NCBI GenBank assembly: GCA_934655875.1
Contig: CAKUHB010000019.1
Coordinates: 1-50,086, forward strand
Origin: an uncultured Oscillospiraceae bacterium
GTDB lineage: Bacteria; Bacillota; Clostridia; Oscillospirales; Oscillospiraceae
DNA: 50,086 nucleotides
Direction of reading: 5' to 3'
The notes under the pieces were generated by a model that saw nothing but the letters and a program-made list of their open reading frames with translations, was not told the DNA's origin and did no database searches. The position numbers and the translations under genes were made by a program. Below, one piece after another: positions 24,887-32,811 of the stretch (position 1 is its first letter; each line of letters opens with the position of its first letter).

Positions 24887-25545
24887 TCAATCATCCCGTA
24901 GGCCTGCTCGAAGAGCTGATAATACGGCAGGAGGAACCGGAAACCGTCCTTGACCCAGTCGATCAGTTCGCCGGATGCGCTGCGGGCATCGAAGGCATGC
25001 ATGCTCTCGAGGGAGAACGAGCGCATGTTGTAGAGTCTGTCAATCGTCTCGCCGGCGTGGCCCTTCGGGCGCGCGTAGGCGGGGCCGGAGAGCGTAAATT
25101 CCTGCTGGGCGTCGAGCTTCTTCAGAAGCGCCTCCGCGCGCTTCGGATCGTTGTCCAGAAGCCGCCGCAGCTGGACGCCGGAAGCCGCCGGCATCCACCA
25201 GCCCGCGCCGCAGCCATAGCCGTCCGCGCCGACCTGAAACCAGAAGCACGGCGCTTCGCCGCGGTTCTCGATCGCGTTCTGGAACGAGAACCAGATATGG
25301 TCGTTGAGCGGCCCGCGGCCGAACAGCCGCCGGGCATCACGGTAGATGCGGGAGATATGGAGATTGAGGTGCAGGTCGGGATAGTCCGACTGGAACCAGT
25401 CGAACAGCTCCCCTGCCAGCGCCCTGGTGGGCGTCATGACGGCGTCCTGAAAGTCCTGCTTGTGGTCTGCGAACCAGGCCCGGTCGTTATTGAACCGGAT
25501 GCCCCAGAACACGTCGACCGTCCGGTCGGTATAGCCTGTAAACAT
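24883..25545 (-). CDS. DUF2461 family protein
   Basis: 220 residues, cytosolic. Sequence features of DUF2461 (TIGR02453-like) are recognisable: VFWGIRFNNDRAWFADHKQDFQDAV near the N-terminus, LHLNLHISRIYRDARRLFGRGPLNDHIWFSF in the middle, and FWFQVGADGYGCGAGWW. Function is unknown. The ATG at 25545 has AAGGAG ten bases upstream; the frame continues upstream but overlaps ruvX and is not homologous. It follows ruvX by five bases, so it is probably cotranscribed. Confidence 0.85.
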   Translation of the reverse strand: MFTGYTDRTVDVFWGIRFNNDRAWFADHKQDFQDAVMTPTRALAGELFDWFQSDYPDLHLNLHISRIYRDARRLFGRGPLNDHIWFSFQNAIENRGEAPCFWFQVGADGYGCGAGWWMPAASGVQLRRLLDNDPKRAEALLKKLDAQQEFTLSGPAYARPKGHAGETIDRLYNMRSFSLESMHAFDARSASGELIDWVKDGFRFLLPYYQLFEQAYGMID

Positions 25546-25550
25546 GTGTG

Positions 25551-25973
25551 TTACTCCTTGTGATTGCGAAGATAGGCGAGATAGCCCTCCAGAATGAGAC
25601 TGGCCGCCACAGCGTCGACGGTGTTTTTGCGCTTTTTGCCGTGGTAGTTGTTCTCGCTCAGGATCTGGTGGGCCTCGATAGTCGTCCGGCGCTCGTCCCA
25701 CAGAACGGGCGCCATGCCGGTCGTCTGCTCCAGAAGGGCGGCAAACTCGCGGTAGAGCGCGGCACGCGGCCCCTCGGTGCCGTCCATATTGCGTGGAAAG
25801 CCCATCACGAGCCGCTCCGCGCCGCTCTCGGCGATAAGACGTTTGATCTCTTCCGCCGTCTTTTCCGGCTTCCAGGAGTGGATCACCGCCGTCTGGCCGG
25901 TCATCCAGCCAAGCGCGTCTGAAATGGCCACGCCGGTGCGTGCGTCGCCGTAATCGATCGCCATGATTTTCAT
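25551..25973 (-). CDS. ruvX: Putative pre-16S rRNA nuclease / Holliday junction resolvase RuvX (YqgF)
   Basis: 140 residues, normal for the family. The RNase H-like fold is shown by MAIDYGDARTGVAISD (4-19, with catalytic D7), RLVMGFPRNMDGTEGPRA (about 54-71) and the C-terminal DERRTTIEAH plus KKRKNTVDAVAASLILEGYL. YqgF/RuvX matures the 5' end of 16S rRNA and has been proposed to resolve recombination junctions. It leads a two-gene unit with the DUF2461 gene on the minus strand. Confidence 0.93.
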   Translation of the reverse strand: MKIMAIDYGDARTGVAISDALGWMTGQTAVIHSWKPEKTAEEIKRLIAESGAERLVMGFPRNMDGTEGPRAALYREFAALLEQTTGMAPVLWDERRTTIEAHQILSENNYHGKKRKNTVDAVAASLILEGYLAYLRNHKE

Positions 25974-26084
25974 AAGAGTATTCCTCTTTATCTTGAATTT
26001 TGCGTGAATTTTTTCTATACTATATCAGGTTTTTCCCGGTTCTGCAACGCGGGAAAAATTTCTTCCGATTTTATGAAATATTTG

Positions 26085-26113
26085 TTGACCGGACGGCAGA
26101 TTTATGATAATAT
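26085..26113 (+). promoter_or_regulatory. Promoter of rpmG-secE-nusG-rplK-rplA
   Basis: TTGACC (26085-26090), 17-base spacer, TAATAT (26108-26113). A long leader of about 140 bases follows. Confidence 0.7.
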
Positions 26114-26147
26114 GACCCTACCTGTGAAAAAAGGGTCTTATTTTTTT
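26114..26147 (+). promoter_or_regulatory. Terminator-like attenuator in the rpmG leader
   Basis: GACCCT / AGGGTC stem followed by TTATTTTTTT, starting right after the promoter. A further GACGCC/GGCGTC hairpin near 26170-26195 lies between it and rpmG. An early terminator in front of an essential operon implies control by attenuation; the signal is unknown. Confidence 0.5.
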
Positions 26148-26256
26148 GCGCCCATTTTTTCAAGCCGCGGGACGCCATTATGTAGTTTCGGCGTCATCTA
26201 AATTTCATAATAGCCGCGGTTATGCAGGGAGGCAATGATTTAAGGAGGTGCCGAAC

Positions 26257-26406
26257 ATGCGAGTTAAGATCACGCTCAGATGCAACGAGTGCAAGCAGAG
26301 AAACTACAACACCATGAAGAACAAGAAGAACGACCCCGACCGTATCGAACTGAAAAAGTATTGCAGATTCTGCAAGAAGCAGACCCTGCACAGCGAGACG
26401 AAGTAA
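26257..26406 (+). CDS. rpmG: 50S ribosomal protein L33
   Basis: 49 residues, the normal L33 size. Two CxxC pairs form a zinc ribbon: RCNECK near the N-terminus and CRFCKK near the C-terminus, so this is the zinc-binding (C+) form. LHSETK is the usual end. AAGGAGG lies seven bases before the ATG. It is the first gene of the rpmG-secE-nusG series conserved across bacteria. Confidence 0.95.
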   Translation: MRVKITLRCNECKQRNYNTMKNKKNDPDRIELKKYCRFCKKQTLHSETK

Positions 26407-26436
26407 CACATCGGACAAGCAGAAAGGGTGAACATC

Positions 26437-26670
26437 ATGGCAGAAGCAAAAAAGGAAAACTTCTTTGCCCGCACCGGCAAGCGTCTCAGCCGCTGGTTCC
26501 GCGAAATGAAGAGCGAGCTGAAAAAGGTCGTATGGCCGACAAAGAGCCAGATGGTCAACAACACCGTCATCGTTCTGGTGTGCACGCTGATCGTCGGCAT
26601 TTGCATTTGGGTCTTCGATGCTGTTGGCGGCGTCGTCGTTAACGGTATCATTACCCTGGTCAGAGGCTAA
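26437..26670 (+). CDS. secE: Preprotein translocase subunit SecE
   Basis: 77 residues with one membrane helix (about 42-64), the short Gram-positive form. The amphipathic segment RWFREMKSELKKVVWPTKSQM (about 19-39) is the conserved SecE motif that clamps SecY. The ATG at 26437 is preferred; an in-frame GTG three codons earlier lies in the ribosome site. It stands in the conserved rpmG-secE-nusG order. Confidence 0.95.
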   Translation: MAEAKKENFFARTGKRLSRWFREMKSELKKVVWPTKSQMVNNTVIVLVCTLIVGICIWVFDAVGGVVVNGIITLVRG

Positions 26671-26673
26671 GGC

Positions 26674-27198
26674 ATGGCGGAAGCAGCAAAATGGTATGTT
26701 GTGCATACCTATTCCGGCTACGAAAACACCGTCAAGGCCACCATCGAGAAAACCATTGAGACCCGTCATCTCGAGGATCTGATCCACATCGTCTCCATCC
26801 CGATGGAGACCGTGACCGAGATCACCGACAACGGGCCGAAAACGTACGACCGCAAGGTATTTCCGGGCTACGTTCTCATCAAGATGATCATGTCCGACGA
26901 GGCATGGTACATCATCAAAAATGTCCGCGGCGTGACGGGCTTTGTCGGCTCCGGCACGAAGCCCACGCCCCTCACCGAGGAGGAAGTGCAGCAGCTGGGC
27001 ATTGAAAAGCATGAGATCGTGGTTGCGTACTCTGAAGGCGACAGCGTCCGCATCAATGACGGCCCGCTGACCTCCTTCATCGGAACTGTCGATCAGATCG
27101 ATATTGACAAGAACAAGGTTCGCGTCATCGTCTCCATGTTCGGACGTGAGACGCCGGTCGAGCTTGAGCTTGATCAGGTCGAGCTGGTCACCGACTAA
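26674..27198 (+). CDS. nusG: Transcription termination/antitermination protein NusG
   Basis: 174 residues. NusG binds RNA polymerase and modulates pausing and Rho termination. The N-terminal NGN domain (KWYVVHTYSGYENTVKATIE; KVFPGYVLIKM) and C-terminal KOW domain (SEGDSVRINDGPLTSFIGTVDQID) are clear. It starts three bases after secE with no spacer for a separate ribosome site other than the end of secE, so it is probably translated by coupling. Confidence 0.96.
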   Translation: MAEAAKWYVVHTYSGYENTVKATIEKTIETRHLEDLIHIVSIPMETVTEITDNGPKTYDRKVFPGYVLIKMIMSDEAWYIIKNVRGVTGFVGSGTKPTPLTEEEVQQLGIEKHEIVVAYSEGDSVRINDGPLTSFIGTVDQIDIDKNKVRVIVSMFGRETPVELELDQVELVTD

Positions 27199-27217
27199 CC
27201 CCGCAGCAAGAGCGGAA

Positions 27218-27269
27218 CGTGGGAGGGGCTTGACCCCCGCCAAATATACGCGCACGCGCGTATCACCAC
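27218..27269 (+). promoter_or_regulatory. Leader element upstream of rplK, shares motif with the rplA leader
   Basis: CGTGGGAGG (27218-27226) and ATCACCAC (27262-27269) enclose a GGGGCTTGACCCCC hairpin and a GCGCACGCGC palindrome. The same pair of words stands before rplA. It may be a ribosomal protein (L1) binding site for feedback control; inference. Confidence 0.45.
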
Positions 27270-27291
27270 ATTTATTCAGGAGGTGCTCATC

Positions 27292-27717
27292 ATGGCACAG
27301 AAAGTAACAGGTTATATCAAGCTGCAGATCCCGGCTGCAAAGGCAACCGCATCGCCCCCTGTCGGCCCGGCTCTCGGCCAGCACGGCGTCAACATTTCCC
27401 AGTTCATCAAGGAATTTAACGAGCGTACCAAGGATCAGGCTGGTTTCAAGATCCCGGTCGTTATCACGGTTTACGCTGACCGCTCCTTCTCCTTCATCAC
27501 CAAGACCCCCCCGACCCCGACTCTCATTCTGAAGACGCTGGGCATCGAAAAGGGTTCCGGCGTGCCCAACAAGGACAAGGTCGCTACCATCACCAAGGCT
27601 CAGGTCAAGGAAATTGCCGAGCGCAAAATGCCCGACCTGACCGCGAACACCATCGAAGCCGCTATGAGCCAGGTTGCAGGCACCTGCCGCAGCATGGGCA
27701 TCGTGGTCGTCGACTGA
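27292..27717 (+). CDS. rplK: 50S ribosomal protein L11
   Basis: 141 residues, standard. KVTGYIKLQIPAAKATASPPVGPALGQHGVNI at the N-terminus (split here only for description) and FSFITKTPPTPTLILK are L11 signatures. L11 forms the GTPase-associated stalk base with the L10-L7/L12 complex encoded downstream. AGGAGG lies eight bases before the ATG. Confidence 0.97.
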   Translation: MAQKVTGYIKLQIPAAKATASPPVGPALGQHGVNISQFIKEFNERTKDQAGFKIPVVITVYADRSFSFITKTPPTPTLILKTLGIEKGSGVPNKDKVATITKAQVKEIAERKMPDLTANTIEAAMSQVAGTCRSMGIVVVD

Positions 27718-27777
27718 GTTTGACCGCAATAACAGCTTGACCGAGGTATATCGGCAACAGGCCGAGCCTCATAAATA

Positions 27778-27805
27778 CGTGGGAGGAATCATTCCGAATC
27801 ACCAC
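27778..27805 (+). promoter_or_regulatory. Leader element upstream of rplA, second copy of the motif pair
   Basis: CGTGGGAGG (27778-27786) and ATCACCAC (27798-27805), here separated by only 11 bases (GGAATC/GATTCC-like hairpin), 17 bases before the rplA start. Confidence 0.45.
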
Positions 27806-27821
27806 TAAGGAGGAAATTACA

Positions 27822-28511
27822 TTGTTCAGAGGTAAAAAATATAAGGACAGCGCGAAACTGATCGACCGCTCCACGCAGTACGAAGTTCCCGCTGCTATGG
27901 ATCTTGTTGTAAAGACCGCTTCCGCCAAGTTCGATGAGACTGTCGAAGTCCACATCAAGCTCGGCGTTGACTCCCGTCACGCTGACCAGCAGGTCCGCGG
28001 CGCCATCGTTCTTCCGAACGGCACCGGCAAGACCCGCAAGGTTCTCGTTTTCGCCAAGGACGCCAAGCTCGACGAAGCCAAAGAGGCTGGCGCCGACTAC
28101 GCAGGCGGCATGGAGCTGGTCGAGAAGATCCAGAAGGAAAACTGGTTCGATTTCGACGTCGTCGTCGCTACCCCGGATATGATGGGTATTGTCGGTCGTC
28201 TTGGTAAGGTTCTCGGCCCGAAGGGTCTCATGCCCTCCCCCAAGGCCGGCACCGTGACCCCCAACGTCACTGCCGCTGTCAAGGAGATCAAAGCCGGTAA
28301 GATCGAGTACCGTCTCGACAAGACCAACATCATCCACTGCCCCATCGGCAAGGCTTCCTTCGGCCCCGAAAAGCTCGCTGAGAACTTCAACGCTCTCATG
28401 GGCGCCGTCATCAAGGCAAAGCCGGCCGCTGCAAAGGGCCAGTATATCAGAAGCTGCACCGTCGCCAGCACCATGGGCCCCGGCATCAAGGTTGCTACCA
28501 CCAAGATCTAA
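27822..28511 (+). CDS. rplA: 50S ribosomal protein L1 (TTG start)
   Basis: 229 residues. The start is a TTG codon ten bases after AAGGAGG; no ATG is better placed. The L1 signature is visible as KTASAKFDETVEVHIKLGVD, TPDMMGIVGRLGKVLGPKGLMPSPKAGTV (about 113-140) and the C-terminal YIRSCTVASTMGPGIKV. L1 builds the mobile stalk near the ribosomal E site and in other bacteria represses its own operon by binding mRNA. A new promoter for rplJ-rplL follows ten bases after the stop. Confidence 0.97.
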   Translation: MFRGKKYKDSAKLIDRSTQYEVPAAMDLVVKTASAKFDETVEVHIKLGVDSRHADQQVRGAIVLPNGTGKTRKVLVFAKDAKLDEAKEAGADYAGGMELVEKIQKENWFDFDVVVATPDMMGIVGRLGKVLGPKGLMPSPKAGTVTPNVTAAVKEIKAGKIEYRLDKTNIIHCPIGKASFGPEKLAENFNALMGAVIKAKPAAAKGQYIRSCTVASTMGPGIKVATTKI

Positions 28512-28520
28512 AATTAGTTC

Positions 28521-28548
28521 TTGACATTCGCGCAGATTCTGCTATAAT
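28521..28548 (+). promoter_or_regulatory. Promoter of rplJ-rplL
   Basis: TTGACA (28521-28526), 16-base spacer, TATAAT (28543-28548): consensus hexamers, as expected for a highly expressed ribosomal operon. Confidence 0.9.
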
Positions 28549-28552
28549 ATAT

Positions 28553-28676
28553 AAGCTGCCAGAGACAGCAGGAGGCCTTGTGCCGTAAAGGAGTGCTCCT
28601 TCCTGCCGAGGTTCCGCACAAATGGTAACATTTTTGTGTCCTCACGTCTTTGGCGTGAGGACATTTTATTTTCAGA
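28553..28676 (+). promoter_or_regulatory. Ribosomal protein L10 leader with terminator-type stem
   Basis: The region contains AGCTGCC, AGACAGCAGGAGGCCTTGTGCC-like sequence, TAAAGGAGTGCTCCTTCCTGCCGAGG and TTCCGCACA, the pattern of the L10(L12)4 autoregulatory leader found in Firmicutes. It ends with GTCCTCACG / CGTGAGGAC followed by ATTTTATTTT, an attenuator. Excess L10 complex would bind and reduce rplJ-rplL expression. Confidence 0.85.
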
Positions 28677-28686
28677 GGTGACATTC

Positions 28687-29217
28687 ATGCCCAACGCAAA
28701 GGTACTTGAAAGCAAGAAAACCGTCGTTGATGCTCTGTCTGATAAAATCCAGAACGCTACTTCTGCTGTTTTTGTAGACTATAAGGGCATCACCGTCGCG
28801 CAGGATACCGAGCTTCGCAATCAGTTCCGTGCTGCGGGAGTCGAGTACTCTGTCGTCAAGAACACCCTGACCCGGTTCGCCGCCAACAAGGCCGGCTACA
28901 CCGAGTTCGACGAGGTTCTCAACGGCACGACGTCCATGGCTTCCACCACCGACGATCCCATTGCTCCGGCTCGCGTAATCTGTGAGTTCGCAAAGAAAAA
29001 CAAGAACGTCGTCAAGATCAAGGGCGGCATGGTTGAAGGTAAGGTTCTGTCTGTTGACGAGCTCATGTCCTTCGGCGAACTGCCCTCCAAGAACGCACTC
29101 GTTGCGCAGGTTCTCGGCACGTTCCTCGCCCCGATCTCCTCTCTGGCTGTGGTTCTGAACCAGATCCTCGAGCAGAAGGGCGGCGCTCCCGCGGAAGAAG
29201 CTCCCGCAGAAGCTTGA
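28687..29217 (+). CDS. rplJ: 50S ribosomal protein L10
   Basis: 176 residues. The N-terminus PNAKVLESKKTVVDALSDKI and FVDYKGITVAQDTELRNQFR are L10 signatures; the C-terminal helix that binds L7/L12 dimers is followed by an Ala/Glu/Pro tail. The start at 28687 with AGAGGTGAC upstream is preferred to an upstream in-frame start that would lie in the leader terminator. Confidence 0.96.
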   Translation: MPNAKVLESKKTVVDALSDKIQNATSAVFVDYKGITVAQDTELRNQFRAAGVEYSVVKNTLTRFAANKAGYTEFDEVLNGTTSMASTTDDPIAPARVICEFAKKNKNVVKIKGGMVEGKVLSVDELMSFGELPSKNALVAQVLGTFLAPISSLAVVLNQILEQKGGAPAEEAPAEA

Positions 29218-29269
29218 TCCATTCAAAATTATTTAATTTGACTGAAACAATTTACTGGAGGTAACTATA

Positions 29270-29644
29270 ATGGCATCCGAAAAGATTACTGCTATGATCG
29301 AAGAAGTTAAGACTCTGACCGTTCTGGAGCTGGCTGAGCTGGTTCACGCTCTGGAAGACGAGTTCGGCGTTTCCGCCGCTGCCGCTGCTGTTGCTGCTCC
29401 CGCTGCCGGCGCTGCTGCTGCTGAGGAAGAGAAGACCGAGTTCGACGTCGTTCTGAAGGCCGCTGGCGCCAACAAGATCGCTGTCATCAAGGTCGTCCGC
29501 GCTCTGACCGGCCTGGGCCTGAAGGAAGCTAAGGAACTTGTCGACGGCGCTCCGAAGAACCTCAAGGAAGGCGTCTCCAAGGACGAAGCCGAGAAGATCG
29601 CTGCCGAGCTCAAGGAAGCTGGCGCAGAGGTCGAGGTCAAGTAA
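29270..29644 (+). CDS. rplL: 50S ribosomal protein L7/L12
   Basis: 124 residues, standard. N-terminal dimerisation helix (KITAMIEEVKTLTVLELAEL), an alanine-rich hinge (about 38-55) and the C-terminal factor-binding domain with KIAVIKVVRALTGLGLKEAK (about 71-90) and VDGAPKNLKEGVSK. It forms the flexible stalk with L10. TGGAGG precedes the ATG. Terminator at 29664-29697. Confidence 0.97.
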   Translation: MASEKITAMIEEVKTLTVLELAELVHALEDEFGVSAAAAAVAAPAAGAAAAEEEKTEFDVVLKAAGANKIAVIKVVRALTGLGLKEAKELVDGAPKNLKEGVSKDEAEKIAAELKEAGAEVEVK

Positions 29645-29663
29645 GATCTCTTACTGTAAGCTC

Positions 29664-29697
29664 AAAACACGCTGCACATCTGTGCAGCGTGTTTTTT
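29664..29697 (+). terminator. Rho-independent terminator after rplL
   Basis: AAACACGCTGCAC / GTGCAGCGTGTTT stem with TTTTTT. Confidence 0.92.
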
Positions 29698-29737
29698 CTG
29701 TCCTGACGGCTCGATATTTGTAAAGAAGTACGGGATA

Positions 29738-29792
29738 TGCACCGTCCCCTACAAACAAAACAAGAAGTTTCCAGCAAAGAATGTACAATACT
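29738..29792. repeat. Right-end fragment of the MITE-like repeat
   Basis: TGCACCGTCCCCTACA followed by AACAAGAAGTTTCCAGCAAAGAATGTACAAT resembles the right end and downstream flank of copy 2 (24002-24055). The left part of the element is missing. Confidence 0.5.
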
Positions 29793-29808
29793 ATTTTCTA
29801 CAGCCAAA

Positions 29809-31617
29809 TCAGAACAGCCAGTTGATCAGCAGGCAAAGCAATGCACCGATGGCAGTCGGGATGGCGGCGGAGAGGAGTGTCCAGCCGGGGCTCCCGGTCT
29901 CGCGCCGGATGGACAGGAGCGTTGTGCTGCACGGCCAATGAAAGACGCAGAAGATCAGGCAGCAGACGGCGGTCTTGGGCGTGACGCCGCAGGCGGCAAG
30001 CTGCGCAGCTGCCGCGCTGCCCGGCGAGCTTCCAAGGACAGTCTGCCCGGACAGCTGCATCAGAATGACGGGAACAGCCAGCTCATTCGCGGGCAGTGCA
30101 AACAGAAAGCCCACCAGAATACTCCCGCTCATGCCGAGCGCCCGCCCTGCCCCATCCAGTGCGCAGGCCAGCTGCTCCAGAAGCGTCCCGCCGCCCGTCC
30201 GGATCATGCCAAGCCCCCACAAAAGCAATCCTGCCGGAGCTGCGACGGCTGCCGCACGGGCGAGAATATGGAGCGTCTTATCAAGCAAAGCGTCCGTCAG
30301 GATCTTTTTCATGCGCGGCCGCCGGTACGGCGGAAGCTCCAGCAGGAACGGCGTGCGATCCCGTTTGCGGAGGATGCGGCTGAGAATGGCCGAGACCGCA
30401 AACGTGCTTCCCGCACCAAGGCCGACCGCTGCCGTCAGGAGCAGAGCCTGCAAAAGTGCAGATTCCCGCCGCAGAAGCACCGCCCCCATCGCGAGGAGCA
30501 TCGGGAACCGGCCATTGCAGGGCATAAGACTGTTCGTGCAGGCTGCGATCCGCTTTTCCTCCGGCGTCGGCAGGATACGGCAGCCGGTCACGCCAACGGC
30601 GTTGCAGCCAAGCCCCATACACATGGTCAGCGCCTGCCGGCCAGAGGTGCCGCAGCGCTCGAACGCGTGGTCGGCCAGAAAGGCCGCGCGGGGCAGATAG
30701 CCAGCGTCCTCCAATAAGGAAAAAAGGAGAAAGAAGATCGCGGCTGGCGGCAGCATGACGGCCACGACGCGCGCTGTGGTCGCGTAGACGCCATGCAGAA
30801 GCGCGTCCGTCAGCAGCGGCGGCCAAGCTGCGCAGGCGCGCAGGAGCACGCCATGCAGCCGGTCAAAGCCCAGCTGGAGCCAGTCGGAGACGGTGTTGCT
30901 GCCGGCCAGCGTCAGCCAGAACAGGACGAACAGCAAAGCCGCAAAGAGAATCGGGCCGGTATATTTTCCGGTCAGGACGGCGTCCAGCCTTGCGCTGCGC
31001 GCCGTCTGTGCGCTGCCGGAGACGATCTGCGCGGCAAGCTGCCGCGCGTAGGACACGGCGGACACAGGCGTCAGCTTCTCCGGTACGTGCGGGCGGACGG
31101 TCACGAAGCCGTCTGTCACGTCGCGGATGCACTGCCGCAGGCGGCGCATATCCTCCGGGTCGCCGGCGCACGTGCCGATGACTGGCACGCCGAGCAGCGC
31201 CTGCAAGGCGCGCAGATCCAGCTTCAGCCCGCGTGCTTCCGCTTCGTCCATCAGATTGACGCAGACGATCACATGAGTGCAGCGCTGCATCAGCTGCAAC
31301 GCCAGCGCAAGGCTGCGCGCCAGACACGTCGCGTCGCAGACCGCGACCACACAGGCGTCGGTGTGCGCGCGCAGATAGTCTGCGGCGATATGCTCCTCCT
31401 CCGAGCCGGTGCGCAGGGAGTATGCGCCCGGCAGGTCGGTCACGGCGTAGCGCTGCGCGGCATAGGAATATGTGCCCTGCGCCACGGCGACCGTCTTTCC
31501 GGGCCAGTTGCCGGTGTGCTGATGCAGTCCCGTGAGGGCGTTGAAGAGGCTGCTCTTGCCGACGTTCGGGTTCCCGGCCAGCGCAACGGCGCGCGGCGGC
31601 AGCTCCTGCCGGGTCAT
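29809..31617 (-). CDS. feoB: Ferrous iron transport protein B (FeoB)
   Basis: 602 residues, at the short end for FeoB. It has an N-terminal G-protein domain (G1 GNPNVGKSS 15-23, G3 TDLPGAYSL, G4 VNLMDEAE) and a membrane part with Gate motifs, including LLFSLLEDAGYLPRAAFLAD and MGLGCNAVGVTGCRI with the cysteine proposed for iron passage. It takes up ferrous iron, driven or regulated by nucleotide hydrolysis. The start at 31617 overlaps the feoA stop in ATGA. Codon use is like its neighbours. Confidence 0.94.
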   Translation of the reverse strand: MTRQELPPRAVALAGNPNVGKSSLFNALTGLHQHTGNWPGKTVAVAQGTYSYAAQRYAVTDLPGAYSLRTGSEEEHIAADYLRAHTDACVVAVCDATCLARSLALALQLMQRCTHVIVCVNLMDEAEARGLKLDLRALQALLGVPVIGTCAGDPEDMRRLRQCIRDVTDGFVTVRPHVPEKLTPVSAVSYARQLAAQIVSGSAQTARSARLDAVLTGKYTGPILFAALLFVLFWLTLAGSNTVSDWLQLGFDRLHGVLLRACAAWPPLLTDALLHGVYATTARVVAVMLPPAAIFFLLFSLLEDAGYLPRAAFLADHAFERCGTSGRQALTMCMGLGCNAVGVTGCRILPTPEEKRIAACTNSLMPCNGRFPMLLAMGAVLLRRESALLQALLLTAAVGLGAGSTFAVSAILSRILRKRDRTPFLLELPPYRRPRMKKILTDALLDKTLHILARAAAVAAPAGLLLWGLGMIRTGGGTLLEQLACALDGAGRALGMSGSILVGFLFALPANELAVPVILMQLSGQTVLGSSPGSAAAAQLAACGVTPKTAVCCLIFCVFHWPCSTTLLSIRRETGSPGWTLLSAAIPTAIGALLCLLINWLF

Positions 31618-31856
31618 CGGAGCTCCTCCGTCACGATCCGCGCTGCATCCTTCCGCCGCAGCGCAAAGACGGCGCCGCCGATCGCATACGCCGCAGGCGT
31701 CCCGCATGGCGCGGCATATAGGCATCGGATCTGCGTGCCGGGCAGCAGCCCCAGCTCCTCCAGCCGTGTCCGCTGCGCCGCGGGAAGCTCAATTTCACGC
31801 AGGACGCAGCTCTGCCCCGGCTTTACCGTATCCAATCTCATCCGCCGCACTTCCAT
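31614..31856 (-). CDS. feoA: Ferrous iron transport protein A (FeoA)
   Basis: 80 residues, an SH3-like protein that binds and assists FeoB. The family pattern is seen in AQRTRLEELGLLPGTQIRCLYAAPCGTPAAYAIGGAVFALRRKDAARI, i.e. 'L-x-x-LG-hxxG' followed by small beta strands and the final A-x-x-I. The ATG at 31856 has AGGGGAG nine bases upstream; a start five codons later is possible. ATGA overlap with feoB shows coupling. Confidence 0.88.
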   Translation of the reverse strand: MEVRRMRLDTVKPGQSCVLREIELPAAQRTRLEELGLLPGTQIRCLYAAPCGTPAAYAIGGAVFALRRKDAARIVTEELR

Positions 31857-31931
31857 GGGCGCACTCCCCTTTCTGTTCTCCCGGTTTTCATTCCAGAATA
31901 TACAGAAATCCATGATTTTGTGACAGCGCCA

Positions 31932-31960
31932 TTGTTTTTGCTGCCCGGAAGTGGTATACT
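31932..31960 (+). promoter_or_regulatory. Promoter of the PHP phosphatase gene
   Basis: TTGTTT (31932-31937), 17-base spacer, TATACT (31955-31960), 31 bases before the start. Confidence 0.65.
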
Positions 31961-31990
31961 GTCGAAAGTTCAGCAGCATTGAGGTGCCGT

Positions 31991-32764
31991 ATGCTTCACA
32001 ATTATCATACTCACACGTTCCGCAACCACCATGCGGTTGGCACGGAACGGGACTATATCGAGGCCGCGATCGCAGGCGGCTATCGGACGCTCGGCTTTTC
32101 CGAGCACGCGCCATATCAGTTTCCGGACGGCATCGTCTCCTACTTCCACATGTTCCCGGAGGATCTGGAGGACTACATCCAGACGCTTCTTGCACTGAAG
32201 GCGGAATATGCGGGGCGCATTGAAATTCTGATCGGCTATGAAGCGGAGTATTATCCCAGATTTTTTGACGATCTGCTTGCCCGTATCACGCAGTATCCGG
32301 TCGATTATCTGCTGCTTGGGCAGCACTATATCCATAACGAGATCGACGGCGTCTATGTCTACGAGTCAACGGACGATCCCGATGTCCTTACTGCCTATGT
32401 CGATCAGTGTATTGCTGCTCTGAAAACCGGACTATATACCTATCTGGCCCATCCGGACCTAATCAACTTTACCGGCTCTGAAGCGCACTACCGCAGGGAA
32501 ATGGAGCGGCTGTGTCTGGCCGCGAAGGAGCTGCACATCCCGCTGGAGCTCAATCTGCTGGGTCTGCGCGCAAACCGCCGCTATCCCTCGGAGCGGTTTT
32601 TCCGCATTGCCAAAGCCTGCGGCAACACAATCGTCGCCGGGATCGATGCGCATGACCCCGACTGCTTTTTCCAGCCTGAGACGTTTGAGCCGTACCGGAG
32701 ATTCGTGTCGGACTGCGGTCTGACGGTCACGGACGAGATCACGCTGCGGCCGGTGCGGCGATAA
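31991..32764 (+). CDS. PHP domain phosphatase, histidinol-phosphatase (HisK) type
   Basis: 257 residues. Metal-binding PHP motifs are seen in order: NYHTHTFRNHHA (4-15), GFSEHAPYQF (about 34-43), a central GYEAEYYP (about 77-84) and LLLGQHYIHN, LAHPDL, and the C-terminal GIDAHDP. These fit the trinuclear-metal histidinol-phosphatase family. No other his gene is in the window, so the substrate could be another phosphoester. GAGGTG precedes the ATG; the frame opens at an upstream TTG that lacks a ribosome site. Confidence 0.88.
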   Translation: MLHNYHTHTFRNHHAVGTERDYIEAAIAGGYRTLGFSEHAPYQFPDGIVSYFHMFPEDLEDYIQTLLALKAEYAGRIEILIGYEAEYYPRFFDDLLARITQYPVDYLLLGQHYIHNEIDGVYVYESTDDPDVLTAYVDQCIAALKTGLYTYLAHPDLINFTGSEAHYRREMERLCLAAKELHIPLELNLLGLRANRRYPSERFFRIAKACGNTIVAGIDAHDPDCFFQPETFEPYRRFVSDCGLTVTDEITLRPVRR

Positions 32765-32811
32765 AAGCCGGGCTTCATGCGGACGCGGCAAATGCTTCAT
32801 GGAGGGTAAGT

